Shown here piece after piece: positions 21,094 to 28,291 of a DNA stretch of 29,677 nt. The stretch lies in IMG/VR virus record IMGVR_UViG_3300048591_000437, positions 1-29,677 of that record, one strand, 5' to 3'. Positions within the stretch are counted from its first letter, which is position 1. Every line of letters starts with the position of its first letter. The translations under genes and the position numbers were made by a program. This stretch comes from a virus. The notes beneath the pieces are model-generated. The model did not search any database and was not told the DNA's origin. It saw only the letters and a program-made list of their open reading frames with translations.

Positions 21094-22368
21094 ATGAACA
21101 AACAACCCACAAAACAACCCACAAGACAACTCGCGGGAATCTTCATTGCGCTCGTTCTGGCGCTGTCGCTTATGCCGGCAAGGGCGCAAGTGCCGAATGG
21201 CTACGACCCGCGCTTCGACATCAACGGCGACGGCGTGCTCGACATCCGCGACGTGACCCTGCTCAGCACGGTCATACAGGCCAACTACGGCGCGACGGCA
21301 CAAGAGCCGGTGGCGACGACAACCCCTGTCCCGGCAACCCCCGCGCCGGCCACACCGGAGCCGACGCAGACGCCGGTCGCAACAGTCCAACTCAGCGCAA
21401 CCCCCGCGCCGTCAGCCACGCCACAGCCAACCGCAACACCTGATCACAGCCACACTGCGCTGAACAAGTGCGGCGTGCCCATCGATCAGTGGTGGACGGC
21501 GACCGAGCTAAATGGATGCCAGAACGGCTCAGAGCGCGGCGATGCACCGCCGACGTGGGTGAAGAATTACGAGTCCAGCCGCGGGCGTACGTTCAGCATG
21601 CACGGGCCGAACCTCACGAGCTATGCCGAGGCCAACCAGAAGTTCATGGTCATGAAGGGCTATAGCTTCACGGCGCCGGTGGTCAGGCCTCGCAACGTCA
21701 ACGTGGACATCTACTGTGTGATTCACGGCGGGAGCGTGCCTTTCGAGCGCGCCACGAAGGCGCACTCGTGGCGCTGTTGGTTCCGCGAATCGGACAACGG
21801 CAACATTTCCGCCATTCAGGGATGGTATCGCGCCCCAGGCTTTGCATTCGAGCGCATCCCCGGCTTCGATGGCACTCCCAACCGAAACAACTTCCCGATC
21901 ATCTTCGCACCGTCACGCGCATCAGCTGCGGCTGGCGGCGGCGGGTGCGAGCAGTGGTATGTCGGCGCACCTGGCCGCGAGCCGAACATCGAGTTCGGCA
22001 TCACCTTCTGCGGTGTGGTGGCCTATCTCAAGCCGGGCGAAACTGTGAACGACTACGACGTGAGCAAGTGGGATTTGTCAGGCTCAAAGGGCACGACGCG
22101 CCGGCTGGAGATCAGCTATTACAAAACCACTCGCGCCGACAACCAGCGCACGGGCATCTACTGGGCGACGCAGGCCGGCGCGCCGGTGAGCGGCCCCAAC
22201 GACCCCGCCTGCAAGGGCAGCACCGTGATCGACGGCGTGAGCTACGCCACGATCTGCCTTGAGCAAAACGTCTCGCCAACCCTGCCCGAAATCTCGTTCG
22301 GCAGCACGAGCGGGCGCAACGCCTTCCAGCGCGATTACCCCAGTGCAGGTGTGGTTGCGCCCAACTAG
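21094..22368 (+). CDS. Exported protein with dockerin-like EF-hand and Pro/Thr linker
   Basis: This 424-aa protein has a signal peptide (about residues 1-31, hydrophobic core AGIFIALVLALSL, A-R-A cleavage site). One dockerin-like calcium loop follows (D42-x-N-G-D46-G-x-x-D50-I-x-D53). A long Pro/Thr/Ala linker (about 65-120) has the PTATP style typical of Chloroflexota. The C-terminal domain of ~300 residues is not recognised; it has about ten Cys residues, which suggests disulphides outside the cytoplasm. AAGGAG precedes the ATG. An exported protein within the structural cluster may be a moron that alters the host surface or a cell-binding factor. AAACAACCCACA is duplicated at 21100-21123. 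Confidence 0.68.
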   Translation: MNKQPTKQPTRQLAGIFIALVLALSLMPARAQVPNGYDPRFDINGDGVLDIRDVTLLSTVIQANYGATAQEPVATTTPVPATPAPATPEPTQTPVATVQLSATPAPSATPQPTATPDHSHTALNKCGVPIDQWWTATELNGCQNGSERGDAPPTWVKNYESSRGRTFSMHGPNLTSYAEANQKFMVMKGYSFTAPVVRPRNVNVDIYCVIHGGSVPFERATKAHSWRCWFRESDNGNISAIQGWYRAPGFAFERIPGFDGTPNRNNFPIIFAPSRASAAAGGGGCEQWYVGAPGREPNIEFGITFCGVVAYLKPGETVNDYDVSKWDLSGSKGTTRRLEISYYKTTRADNQRTGIYWATQAGAPVSGPNDPACKGSTVIDGVSYATICLEQNVSPTLPEISFGSTSGRNAFQRDYPSAGVVAPN

Positions 22369-22384
22369 ATTCTCAAGAAACATT

Positions 22385-22410
22385 GCCGGCGCGTCGTGTG
22401 GCGCGCCGGC
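22385..22410 (+). repeat. Intergenic hairpin, 9-bp stem, GCCGGC core
   Basis: GCCGGCGCG (22385-22393) and CGCGCCGGC (22402-22410) form a perfect stem around an 8-nt loop after the exported-protein gene. No T-tract follows, so it is not a typical intrinsic terminator. The next gene has its own Shine-Dalgarno sequence just downstream. It is one of several GCCGGC-core hairpins between structural genes. Confidence 0.6.
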
Positions 22411-22434
22411 GTTCATCAGACAGGAGCAACACAA

Positions 22435-23058
22435 ATGCGAACAGACAAGGGCAATTTGACCGAAGGCGCGCAGGTGGGCGCGCACATGGACGTGCACGAT
22501 GCGGTGAAATGGAAGGCGCGCTGGCTGCTCAACAAGTTCCACGCCGTCGACATTTTTGCCGCCGGGCTGGATCCAGCGACGGCGCAGGAAGCCGACATCC
22601 TAGCTGCCGGCGTGCAGCCTTACGAGACCATCGAGCGCGAAGGGAATCTGTTGATGTATGGCGGCGCGTCGTGCCTGTGGGAATGCCTCATCGGCAACGG
22701 GACGGGCACGGCCAGTCAGACGTTGACGTATTTCAACAATGGCAACGCGCACATCGGCGTGGGGGACTCGACGACGGCGGCGGCGGCCACGCAGACCGAC
22801 CTGCAGGCCAGCTCGAACAAGCTGCGCAAGGCGATGGACGCCACGTTCCCGACGCACACCGACGGCGTGATCGTCGGCGCGGCGTCGATCCAGTTCAAAT
22901 CGACGTTTGGCACGAGCGATGCCAACTGGGACTGGGAGGAGTGGGGCGTGTTCAACGCGGCTTCGGGAGGCCGGATGCTCAACCGCAAGGTGGAGGATCT
23001 GGGCACGAAGACAAGCGCCGCGTCATGGGCGTTCACGGTCACGCTCACGCTGGCCTAG
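22435..23058 (+). CDS. Conserved phage structural protein
   Basis: This 207-aa protein matches a recurrent phage pattern. Residues about 83-140 contain WECLIGNGTG, a NAHIGVGDSTT stretch and TDLQASSNKLRKAMDATFP. Residues about 160-205 contain ANWDWEEWGVFNAASGG, then MLNRKVEDLGTKTS and a final TVTLTLA. Such proteins are found next to tail and baseplate genes in many phages and are probably virion components, but their role is unproven. The start is set at ATG 22435, with AGGAG nine nt upstream, rather than an in-frame start at 22396 that would lie in the hairpin. It is followed by another hairpin and the repeat fibre gene. Confidence 0.7.
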   Translation: MRTDKGNLTEGAQVGAHMDVHDAVKWKARWLLNKFHAVDIFAAGLDPATAQEADILAAGVQPYETIEREGNLLMYGGASCLWECLIGNGTGTASQTLTYFNNGNAHIGVGDSTTAAAATQTDLQASSNKLRKAMDATFPTHTDGVIVGAASIQFKSTFGTSDANWDWEEWGVFNAASGGRMLNRKVEDLGTKTSAASWAFTVTLTLA

Positions 23059-23066
23059 CAAATATC

Positions 23067-23090
23067 TGGCCGGCTCGCGCAAGCCGGCCA
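23067..23090 (+). repeat. Intergenic hairpin, 9-bp stem, GGCCGGC core
   Basis: TGGCCGGCT (23067-23075) and AGCCGGCCA (23082-23090) form a perfect stem with a 6-nt loop. It ends 10 nt before the start codon of the repeat fibre gene and has no T-tract. It could serve as a weak terminator or processing site, or could shape translation of the fibre gene, which has no clear Shine-Dalgarno sequence. Confidence 0.6.
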
Positions 23091-23100
23091 CCCTATTTAC

Positions 23101-24567
23101 ATGACTGCTGTCGTTTCGGCAACCGCAAGCAACTCCTACTCATCCGCCACCTCCTCCCCGTCGGCTACCATGCCAAGCGGGATAGCGGCGGGGCATCTGT
23201 TGCTTACGTCCCTCATGCTGGACAGTGGCAGCGACCTGACCATCACGCCGCCGGCGGGTTGGACGTTGTATACCCGTGCCAATAACGGCACCGGATCCTT
23301 TTTGTGTGCCATTTTCTACAGGATCGCAGACGGGAGTGAATCGAGCAGCTACACCTACACACTAAGCGCCAGTGTCGTCGGCTCTGTCCAGACCCTTCGC
23401 ATCACATCGCAGGACAGCACATGGGAAGCGGCGACTCCCACCCAAAACACAGGGCTGTCCGAGTCGATGGGCTATTACGGCGTCACAACGTCAGTAGATG
23501 ACGCGCTCGCGCTTGCCTATGTTGGCGTTGACAGCACATCCAACGTTCCAACGACACCCAGCGGGTTTACGTCAGAAAGTTCGGGCAATGGCTCATCACG
23601 CGGCTGGCGCATCTCTTCACTCGTGGTCGCAACGGCGGGATGGATAGGTAACGGCTATACCTCGTCGCAGGGGTCAACGCGCCACTGGGCGACGATCATG
23701 ATCGCCATAGCACCGGGGAGCGGGGCGACGGACAAAAGCGCATCCGACAGCGCAACTCTCGCCGAAGCGGGTAGCCTGGCCGCATCATCCAGCTCGTCCG
23801 ACAGTGCGGCGCTGAGTGAAGCAGCCACACTTCAGGCTTCTCCTGCAGCGACGGATGCGGCTGCGCTCGATGATGCCGGTGCGATCAATGCGAGTGTGGC
23901 GGCCACAGACGCCGGCTCGCTGTCCGACGCTGGCACCATCATGGCAAGCGCATCGACGGCTGACGACGGGTCGTTGAGCGAAGCGGCAGCGCTCTCGGCA
24001 GACGCAGGGGCTGTGGATGCCGGCGCCTTCAGCGAGTCGGTTGCGCTCACGCTGGCCGGCCCATCCGACGCCGGCGCGCTGGATGAGGTTGCAGCCATTG
24101 TTGCGGAGGTCAGCGCGTCAGACAGCGCCACGCTTGCCGAAGCGAGCGCAGTCAACACCGGCTCCAACCCGACCTCATCGGACACATCAACGCTCGACGA
24201 GAGCGCGCAAATAAGCGCGGCGCTCAGCACGATAGACGGCGCGACACTCGCAGAGGCCGCGGCGGTTGAGGCGACGTTGCCGGCAACGGACAGCGGCGCA
24301 CTGGCCGAGGCGGCTGAACTGTTCGCGCAACTTGCCGGCGTGGATGCGTTCGCGCTTTCGGAGTCGTCGCATATCGAGATCATCGGCGCGGTCGTTGACG
24401 TGAGCGCATCCGACGCCTTCACGCTCGCCGAGTCGTCGCACATTGAGGTAATTACGCCGCCCGCGCCGACGCATCCCACGCCGCCGGTCGGTGGCATTGG
24501 CCGCCGGCCAGGCACGCACATCGGCGGGCGCGGCGGCGCTCGCATTGGTTCACGGAGGCACATATGA
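23101..24567 (+). CDS. Repeat-containing fibre/adhesin-like protein
   Basis: This 488-aa protein has a beta-rich N-terminal domain (about residues 1-210), including ITPPAGWTLYTRANNGTGSF and a Ser/Thr-rich core suited to a lectin- or jelly-roll-like fold. About 13 degenerate repeats of roughly 18 residues follow (213-451), built on a D-x-(A/G)-x-L-x-E-(A/S) core with small residues around it. A Gly/Arg/His/Pro-rich tail ends the protein. Long Ser/Ala/Asp repeats of this type occur in phage tail fibres and surface adhesins. Many Ser and Thr residues make it a possible target of the nearby glycosyltransferases, which is inference. The stop overlaps the next gene. Confidence 0.65.
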   Translation: MTAVVSATASNSYSSATSSPSATMPSGIAAGHLLLTSLMLDSGSDLTITPPAGWTLYTRANNGTGSFLCAIFYRIADGSESSSYTYTLSASVVGSVQTLRITSQDSTWEAATPTQNTGLSESMGYYGVTTSVDDALALAYVGVDSTSNVPTTPSGFTSESSGNGSSRGWRISSLVVATAGWIGNGYTSSQGSTRHWATIMIAIAPGSGATDKSASDSATLAEAGSLAASSSSSDSAALSEAATLQASPAATDAAALDDAGAINASVAATDAGSLSDAGTIMASASTADDGSLSEAAALSADAGAVDAGAFSESVALTLAGPSDAGALDEVAAIVAEVSASDSATLAEASAVNTGSNPTSSDTSTLDESAQISAALSTIDGATLAEAAAVEATLPATDSGALAEAAELFAQLAGVDAFALSESSHIEIIGAVVDVSASDAFTLAESSHIEVITPPAPTHPTPPVGGIGRRPGTHIGGRGGARIGSRRHI

Positions 24568-25793
24568 CCATTGACCGCTCTGCCCCACTGCTCCCGCTGG
24601 ATGAGTTCCGGCGCATCATGGGCATCCATCCGTTCCACTTCTGGCAATTGCAAGACGCGACGCTCGCGCCGGTGACAAGCGCGTGCAATACGCTTGTGTT
24701 TGAGTCGTCATGGCAATATGCCGACGCCGCTGGGCGCGCCGACATTCTGCGCGCCATTCAGCACGCCGAGGACAAGCTCACCGACTACCTCGGCTTTGCG
24801 CCGGCCCCCCGCGCCGAATATGACGAGGTGCAGTTCCCGCAGTTCTACGATGCGCGCAACACGTATCTGTCGAGCGCGGACGCGCAAGGGCGCTGGCTCT
24901 CGCTCAACCTTAAAAAGCGCAAGGTGCAGACGCTCGGCACGATGACCGTGTTAAGCATCGGCGACGCCGCGGTGACGCTCTCGGACGCAGACGGCGACGG
25001 CTTGAGCGACACGTTCACGCTGTCGATCGCCACCACCGTCACCGACCCTGACCAGCTCGCGGTGTATTTCGCCGCGGCGGATCGCTACGACGGCAGCGGC
25101 ATCTCTGATCGCTGGCGCATCACGCCGGTGAGCGTGTCTATTGCCGGCGGCGTGGCGACAATCAAGGGGCGCGCATGGTGCATCGTCAAGCCGGTGCAGT
25201 ATGCCGGCGTAAGGCGTACGGGGCTGGAGGCGACGGGCAGTGTCTACGCCACATCGCTCACCGTTTGCCGCCGCGCCGTGGACACGACGCAGCAGGGCGC
25301 GTTTGTGTGGGAGGCAAGCCCCGGCGCAGGCTGCGACACGTCCGACCCTTCAAGCTATCAACTCGCCACGGCGCGCTACATTGTCCGAAACTCGGACGCC
25401 GGCATCGTGGCCGGCGAGGCGGCGGTGCTCGACAGTGACACCGGCGACTGGGGCGCGACGGCGTGGCCGGTCTCGTATGCGCCGGAGCGCGCACAGGTGA
25501 ACTACACCGCCGGCTACACCGAGGGTGGCCCTGTGATGAGCGCGTGGATGCAGGTCGTCGTGGCGCGGCTGGCGGCGGCTGAGCTTGCCACGAAGATATG
25601 CGCGTGCAAGGACGCCAACCGCGAGATGTCGCGCTGGCAATTTGACCTTGCGCTGCAATCTGGCGCTGAGGGCGTCGAAGGGTATCAGGTGAGCTTTGAA
25701 GACCTAAACTGCCCGTTCGGCACGCGGCGCGGACAGATTCACGCGTGGAAGGAGATTCAGCGCATCGCCGTTCATCGCGCCGTTGTGGTGTGA
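24564..25793 (+). CDS. Head-tail connector-like protein with large insert
   Basis: This 409-aa protein starts at ATG 24564 (GGAGG upstream), overlapping the previous stop. The N-terminal ~95 residues (RRIMGIHPFHFWQL, then ADILRAIQHAEDKLTDYLGF) have the helix pattern of head-tail adaptors, which are usually ~100-150 residues. The much longer middle is beta-rich and contains a calcium-loop-like DxDxDG element (D141-A-D143-G-D145-G). A C-terminal helical part (VMSAWMQVVVARLAAAELATK) returns to the adaptor-like pattern. It may be a connector carrying an inserted decoration domain. The assignment rests on order before the tail-tube gene and on general pattern. A palindrome of the GTCCGA family lies inside at 25383-25397. 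Confidence 0.55.
   Translation: MTIDRSAPLLPLDEFRRIMGIHPFHFWQLQDATLAPVTSACNTLVFESSWQYADAAGRADILRAIQHAEDKLTDYLGFAPAPRAEYDEVQFPQFYDARNTYLSSADAQGRWLSLNLKKRKVQTLGTMTVLSIGDAAVTLSDADGDGLSDTFTLSIATTVTDPDQLAVYFAAADRYDGSGISDRWRITPVSVSIAGGVATIKGRAWCIVKPVQYAGVRRTGLEATGSVYATSLTVCRRAVDTTQQGAFVWEASPGAGCDTSDPSSYQLATARYIVRNSDAGIVAGEAAVLDSDTGDWGATAWPVSYAPERAQVNYTAGYTEGGPVMSAWMQVVVARLAAAELATKICACKDANREMSRWQFDLALQSGAEGVEGYQVSFEDLNCPFGTRRGQIHAWKEIQRIAVHRAVVV
25383..25397. promoter_or_regulatory. Palindromic site GTCCGANNNTCGGAC, copy 3 (intragenic)
   Basis: GTCCGAAACTCGGAC lies inside the connector-like gene, about 400 nt before terminator unit D. It is the exact reverse complement of the copy at 19950-19964. 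Its role, if any, is unknown; an operator or stoperator is the working idea. Confidence 0.45.
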
Positions 25794-25824
25794 CGGTCGG
25801 TGGTGTGAGGCGGGCAAAAAGGCA

Positions 25825-25830
25825 TACAAT
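25825..25830 (+). promoter_or_regulatory. -10-like box of intergenic unit D
   Basis: TACAAT in the context GCATACAATAC begins unit D upstream of the tail-tube gene. No good -35 box is seen. A small hairpin (CGGCG-AATAT-CGCCG) follows, as in unit A. Confidence 0.4.
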
Positions 25831-25857
25831 ACAGGCGGCGAATATCGCCGGCGAACA

Positions 25858-25925
25858 AATCGCACAAACACTGTCGCTCGATATCTGGGCGCGGGGCTTT
25901 CAAGAGTCTCGCGCCCTTTTTGTTT
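25858..25925 (+). terminator. Unit D: AATCGCACAAACACTGTCGCTCG box plus terminator
   Basis: AATCGCACAAACA (25858-25870) is shared with unit B, and ACTGTCGCTCG (25870-25880) is one base different from units B and C. The terminator stem GGGCGCG (25887-25893) pairs with CGCGCCC (25910-25916), extended inward by further pairs including G-U, and is followed by TTTTTGTTTTC. The tail-tube gene starts 68 nt later with AGGAGG. Confidence 0.83.
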
Positions 25926-25992
25926 TCTCGGTTATCAGTTTGCCCTTGCGGGCGAGCCAATGTCAGTCAGGTTAGTCAGGAGGTTACTTGCA

Positions 25993-27537
25993 ATGACGAT
26001 GCAAATGGAGATCAACACACAAAAGCATGGCCGTCCGCACATGCAGTTCGGCGGCCCGCGCCCCAACAACCGCGTGTTCTACTACGGCGGCGACACGAAC
26101 TACGTGATGGTCGGCAGCAGCGACACGCCCGTGCGCGGCGGCGTCGATCCGCTCTGGGTGCGCGACCCGTTCAACACTGACGCGTTCGTGCTGGCAGGGC
26201 GGCAAACGAGCGCGCCCGATCTGCCCTCGGTCGATCTGACCATCCGCGAGAAGATCGGGCAAATCCCGCGCCACCTGCTCGCGTCGAACTGCCTCATCAA
26301 CGTGTATCTCGCGCGCGGGCAGTGCCGCGACTTGAGTGACCTGCGACTCGGTTGGGAGAGCTACGTCAAGATTTTCTCTGGCGGGCGCGTGACGGATCGC
26401 AACACGTCGGACGAGTCGAGCTTTGACGGCGATGACCCGATTGAGACGACGCTCAGCCTGGTGTGCGACGCGATCTACCCCGCCGGAAGTGTCGGCTTCA
26501 CGGAGCGCAACGCGACAGGCGCAACGCTGGAGGTGATGGACATCACCTACGGCAACCGCACGCAGTGCGGCGAGTGCGGCCCCGTCAACGACGGCGCGCA
26601 ATGGGTCTATGCCGTCGAGAAGGGCGGCGCGGCTGCAAAGCCCATCGTGCACTACTCGCTCGACGGCGGCTCGACCTGGGCAACGTCCATCATCACGCCG
26701 GCGGCCAACGCTGAAACGCCGTGCGCCATCCGCCTGATGGGCGGCTTTCTGGTCGTTGTGTCGCCAACCGCAAACTCCGCGACGCAGGGCGGCTACTACT
26801 ACTCACCCATCAACCCCGTCACCGGCGCGCCGTCTGCCACGTGGACAAAGGTCACGACTGGCTTCACGAACAACCAGGAGCCGCGCGACATGTGGGTGGC
26901 AGGGCCGAAAGAGGCGTATCTGTGCACCGACGGCGGCGAGATTCTGCGCATCACCGACGTGCCGAGTGGCGCGACCTCGCTGGGCATCGTGATCTCCAGC
27001 GACCTCACGCGCATCCACGGCAATGCGGACTGCATCGTCGCTGTCGGCGCGTCGGGCAAGGTGGTCAAGTCGATCAATCGCGGCGGCTCGTTTGCGGTGA
27101 CCACGACCGACGCAGGCGCCGCGACGCTGAACGCCATTCACGTGCTTGACCGCAACCGCTACTGGACGGGCAACGCATCCGGCGTCGTGTATTACACGCT
27201 CGACGGTGGCGAGTCGTGGGTGACAGCGGCGCTCGGCGTGACGCCGGCGGCCATTCAGGACATCCGCTTCGCCACCGCCGAATGCGCCTTCATCGCCTAC
27301 ACCGCATCCTCGCTCGGTCGCATCGCAGCGACCATCGACGGCGGCGTGTCGTGGGTGACGAGCGACGTGACCAACCCGCGCATCCTTGGCATTCCGACGA
27401 CCGCGACACAGCGCTACAACCGCATCGCGTCGCCGACGCCCAACGACGCCGGCATCCGCGCCAACTTCGCAGCCATCGCCGGCCTCGGCGCATCGACCGA
27501 CGGCGCGCTGATGGTTGGCGCCGGCAACGTGTTTTAA
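25993..27537 (+). CDS. Major tail protein-like with C-terminal BNR/Asp-box propeller
   Basis: This 514-aa protein starts at ATG 25993 with AGGAGG nine nt upstream. An in-frame start at 25783 would cross terminator unit D. The N-terminal ~190 residues look like a phage tail-tube protein: PDLPSVDLTIREKIGQIPR, DLSDLRLGWESYVKIFSGG and a DDPIETTLSL segment. The remaining ~320 residues hold Asp-box (BNR) motifs at S222-W229 (SLDGGSTW), S360-F367 (degenerate), T402-W409 (TLDGGESW) and T447-W454 (TIDGGVSW), as in beta-propellers. The propeller may decorate the tail surface and bind sugars. Its place before the tail chaperones and tape measure supports the tube role. Confidence 0.78.
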   Translation: MTMQMEINTQKHGRPHMQFGGPRPNNRVFYYGGDTNYVMVGSSDTPVRGGVDPLWVRDPFNTDAFVLAGRQTSAPDLPSVDLTIREKIGQIPRHLLASNCLINVYLARGQCRDLSDLRLGWESYVKIFSGGRVTDRNTSDESSFDGDDPIETTLSLVCDAIYPAGSVGFTERNATGATLEVMDITYGNRTQCGECGPVNDGAQWVYAVEKGGAAAKPIVHYSLDGGSTWATSIITPAANAETPCAIRLMGGFLVVVSPTANSATQGGYYYSPINPVTGAPSATWTKVTTGFTNNQEPRDMWVAGPKEAYLCTDGGEILRITDVPSGATSLGIVISSDLTRIHGNADCIVAVGASGKVVKSINRGGSFAVTTTDAGAATLNAIHVLDRNRYWTGNASGVVYYTLDGGESWVTAALGVTPAAIQDIRFATAECAFIAYTASSLGRIAATIDGGVSWVTSDVTNPRILGIPTTATQRYNRIASPTPNDAGIRANFAAIAGLGASTDGALMVGAGNVF

Positions 27538-27563
27538 AGCCTGTCTCTATCACGGAGGAGATC

Positions 27564-28100
27564 ATGCCCAAAACGAACAACCTGACGCCGTTCACGTTTG
27601 AGTCGAGTGGTGAATCGTGCTTCATCCGCCCTGTGCCGGTGATGCTCGTGCGCGAGGTGGAGCGATCCATCCCGCGACCCGAGCCGCCGGTGCAGGCGGT
27701 CGAGAATCCTGACGGCACGACGCGCAACGAGCGCAACCTGACGCATCCAGACTACCTCGCGGCGTTGCGCGTGCGCAACGACAAGGTGCAGGAGGTGATC
27801 ACGAAGCTCGTCATCCGGCGCGGCGTGTTTGTGCGCTTGACGGACGAACAGCGCGAAGAGGTGCGCGAGTTGCGTGAAGACCTCAAAGCCATCAACGACG
27901 TTGAGTTGAACGAGCCGGACGAAGCCGTCTGGGTGAAATACATCGCGTGCGCATCACACAACGACCTCACGAGGCTCATCAACGAAGTGTCCAACAGGAG
28001 CGTGCCGACTGACCCAAAATCCGCGAGTGGCTCGACCAGTTCGCCGTCACCTTTCGAGGCGACGACATCTTCCGAAAACCCACTCGCAGAAGCGGTGTGA
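27564..28100 (+). CDS. Tail assembly chaperone, short form (G-like)
   Basis: This 178-aa protein starts at ATG 27564 with GGAGGAG just upstream. It is placed between the tail tube and tape measure genes, the standard position of lambda-G-like chaperones that bind the tape measure during tail assembly. The N-terminal part is strand-rich, the middle is charged and helical (about residues 90-120), and the end from about 150 is a Ser/Thr/Pro-rich tail. At codons 151-152 the sequence reads C CCA AAA (28013-28019) in the correct phase for -1 slippage. The low-complexity tail after that point suggests that the useful reading continues in the other frame. Confidence 0.8.
   Translation: MPKTNNLTPFTFESSGESCFIRPVPVMLVREVERSIPRPEPPVQAVENPDGTTRNERNLTHPDYLAALRVRNDKVQEVITKLVIRRGVFVRLTDEQREEVRELREDLKAINDVELNEPDEAVWVKYIACASHNDLTRLINEVSNRSVPTDPKSASGSTSSPSPFEATTSSENPLAEAV
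28013..28019 (+). promoter_or_regulatory. -1 ribosomal frameshift slippery heptamer
   Basis: The zero-frame reading is GAC CCA AAA TCC, so 28013-28019 is C CCA AAA, a canonical X XXY YYZ heptamer. After slippage the ribosome reads ATC CGC GAG and stays open to 28291. No stop codon occurs in the -1 frame between 28019 and the second chaperone reading frame. Confidence 0.85.
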
Positions 28101-28291
28101 GGTATTCGGCGCAGCTTGAGTGGCGACTCGCTGCGCAGTGGGCGGGCTACCGTTTCTATGGCGAGTTTGACCAGCTCGACGGCGATCAGCAGTCGGACAT
28201 CGTGGCGGCCTATCGAGCGTTTCACCAGATCAGCGCCGTGCTTGATTACGAGAGCGAGCGCGAGATGAAGCGCAAGACGAAGAAGAGATAA
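28019..28291 (+). CDS. Tail assembly chaperone, frameshift extension (GT-like)
   Basis: This is the -1-frame continuation of the chaperone gene. From the slippery site the frame encodes IREWLDQFAVTFRGDDIFRK, then continues through YSAQLEWRLAAQWAGYRFYG to a Lys/Arg-rich end. This gives a 90-residue extension and a full frameshift product of about 242 aa (152 + 90). A GTG at 28097 could start a 64-residue piece alone, but the coherent protein-like sequence before it argues for the frameshift. In lambda the longer product links the tail tube to the tape measure. The same role is inferred here from gene order. The stop lies in a 12-nt tandem repeat before the next gene. Confidence 0.8.
   Translation: MREWLDQFAVTFRGDDIFRKPTRRSGVRYSAQLEWRLAAQWAGYRFYGEFDQLDGDQQSDIVAAYRAFHQISAVLDYESEREMKRKTKKR

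Noticed and set aside
25783-25992. Upstream extension of the tail-tube gene to 25783
   Set aside because: The extension would pass through the terminator of unit D and give a Cys/Arg-rich segment unlike the family; the AGGAGG-backed ATG at 25993 fits better.
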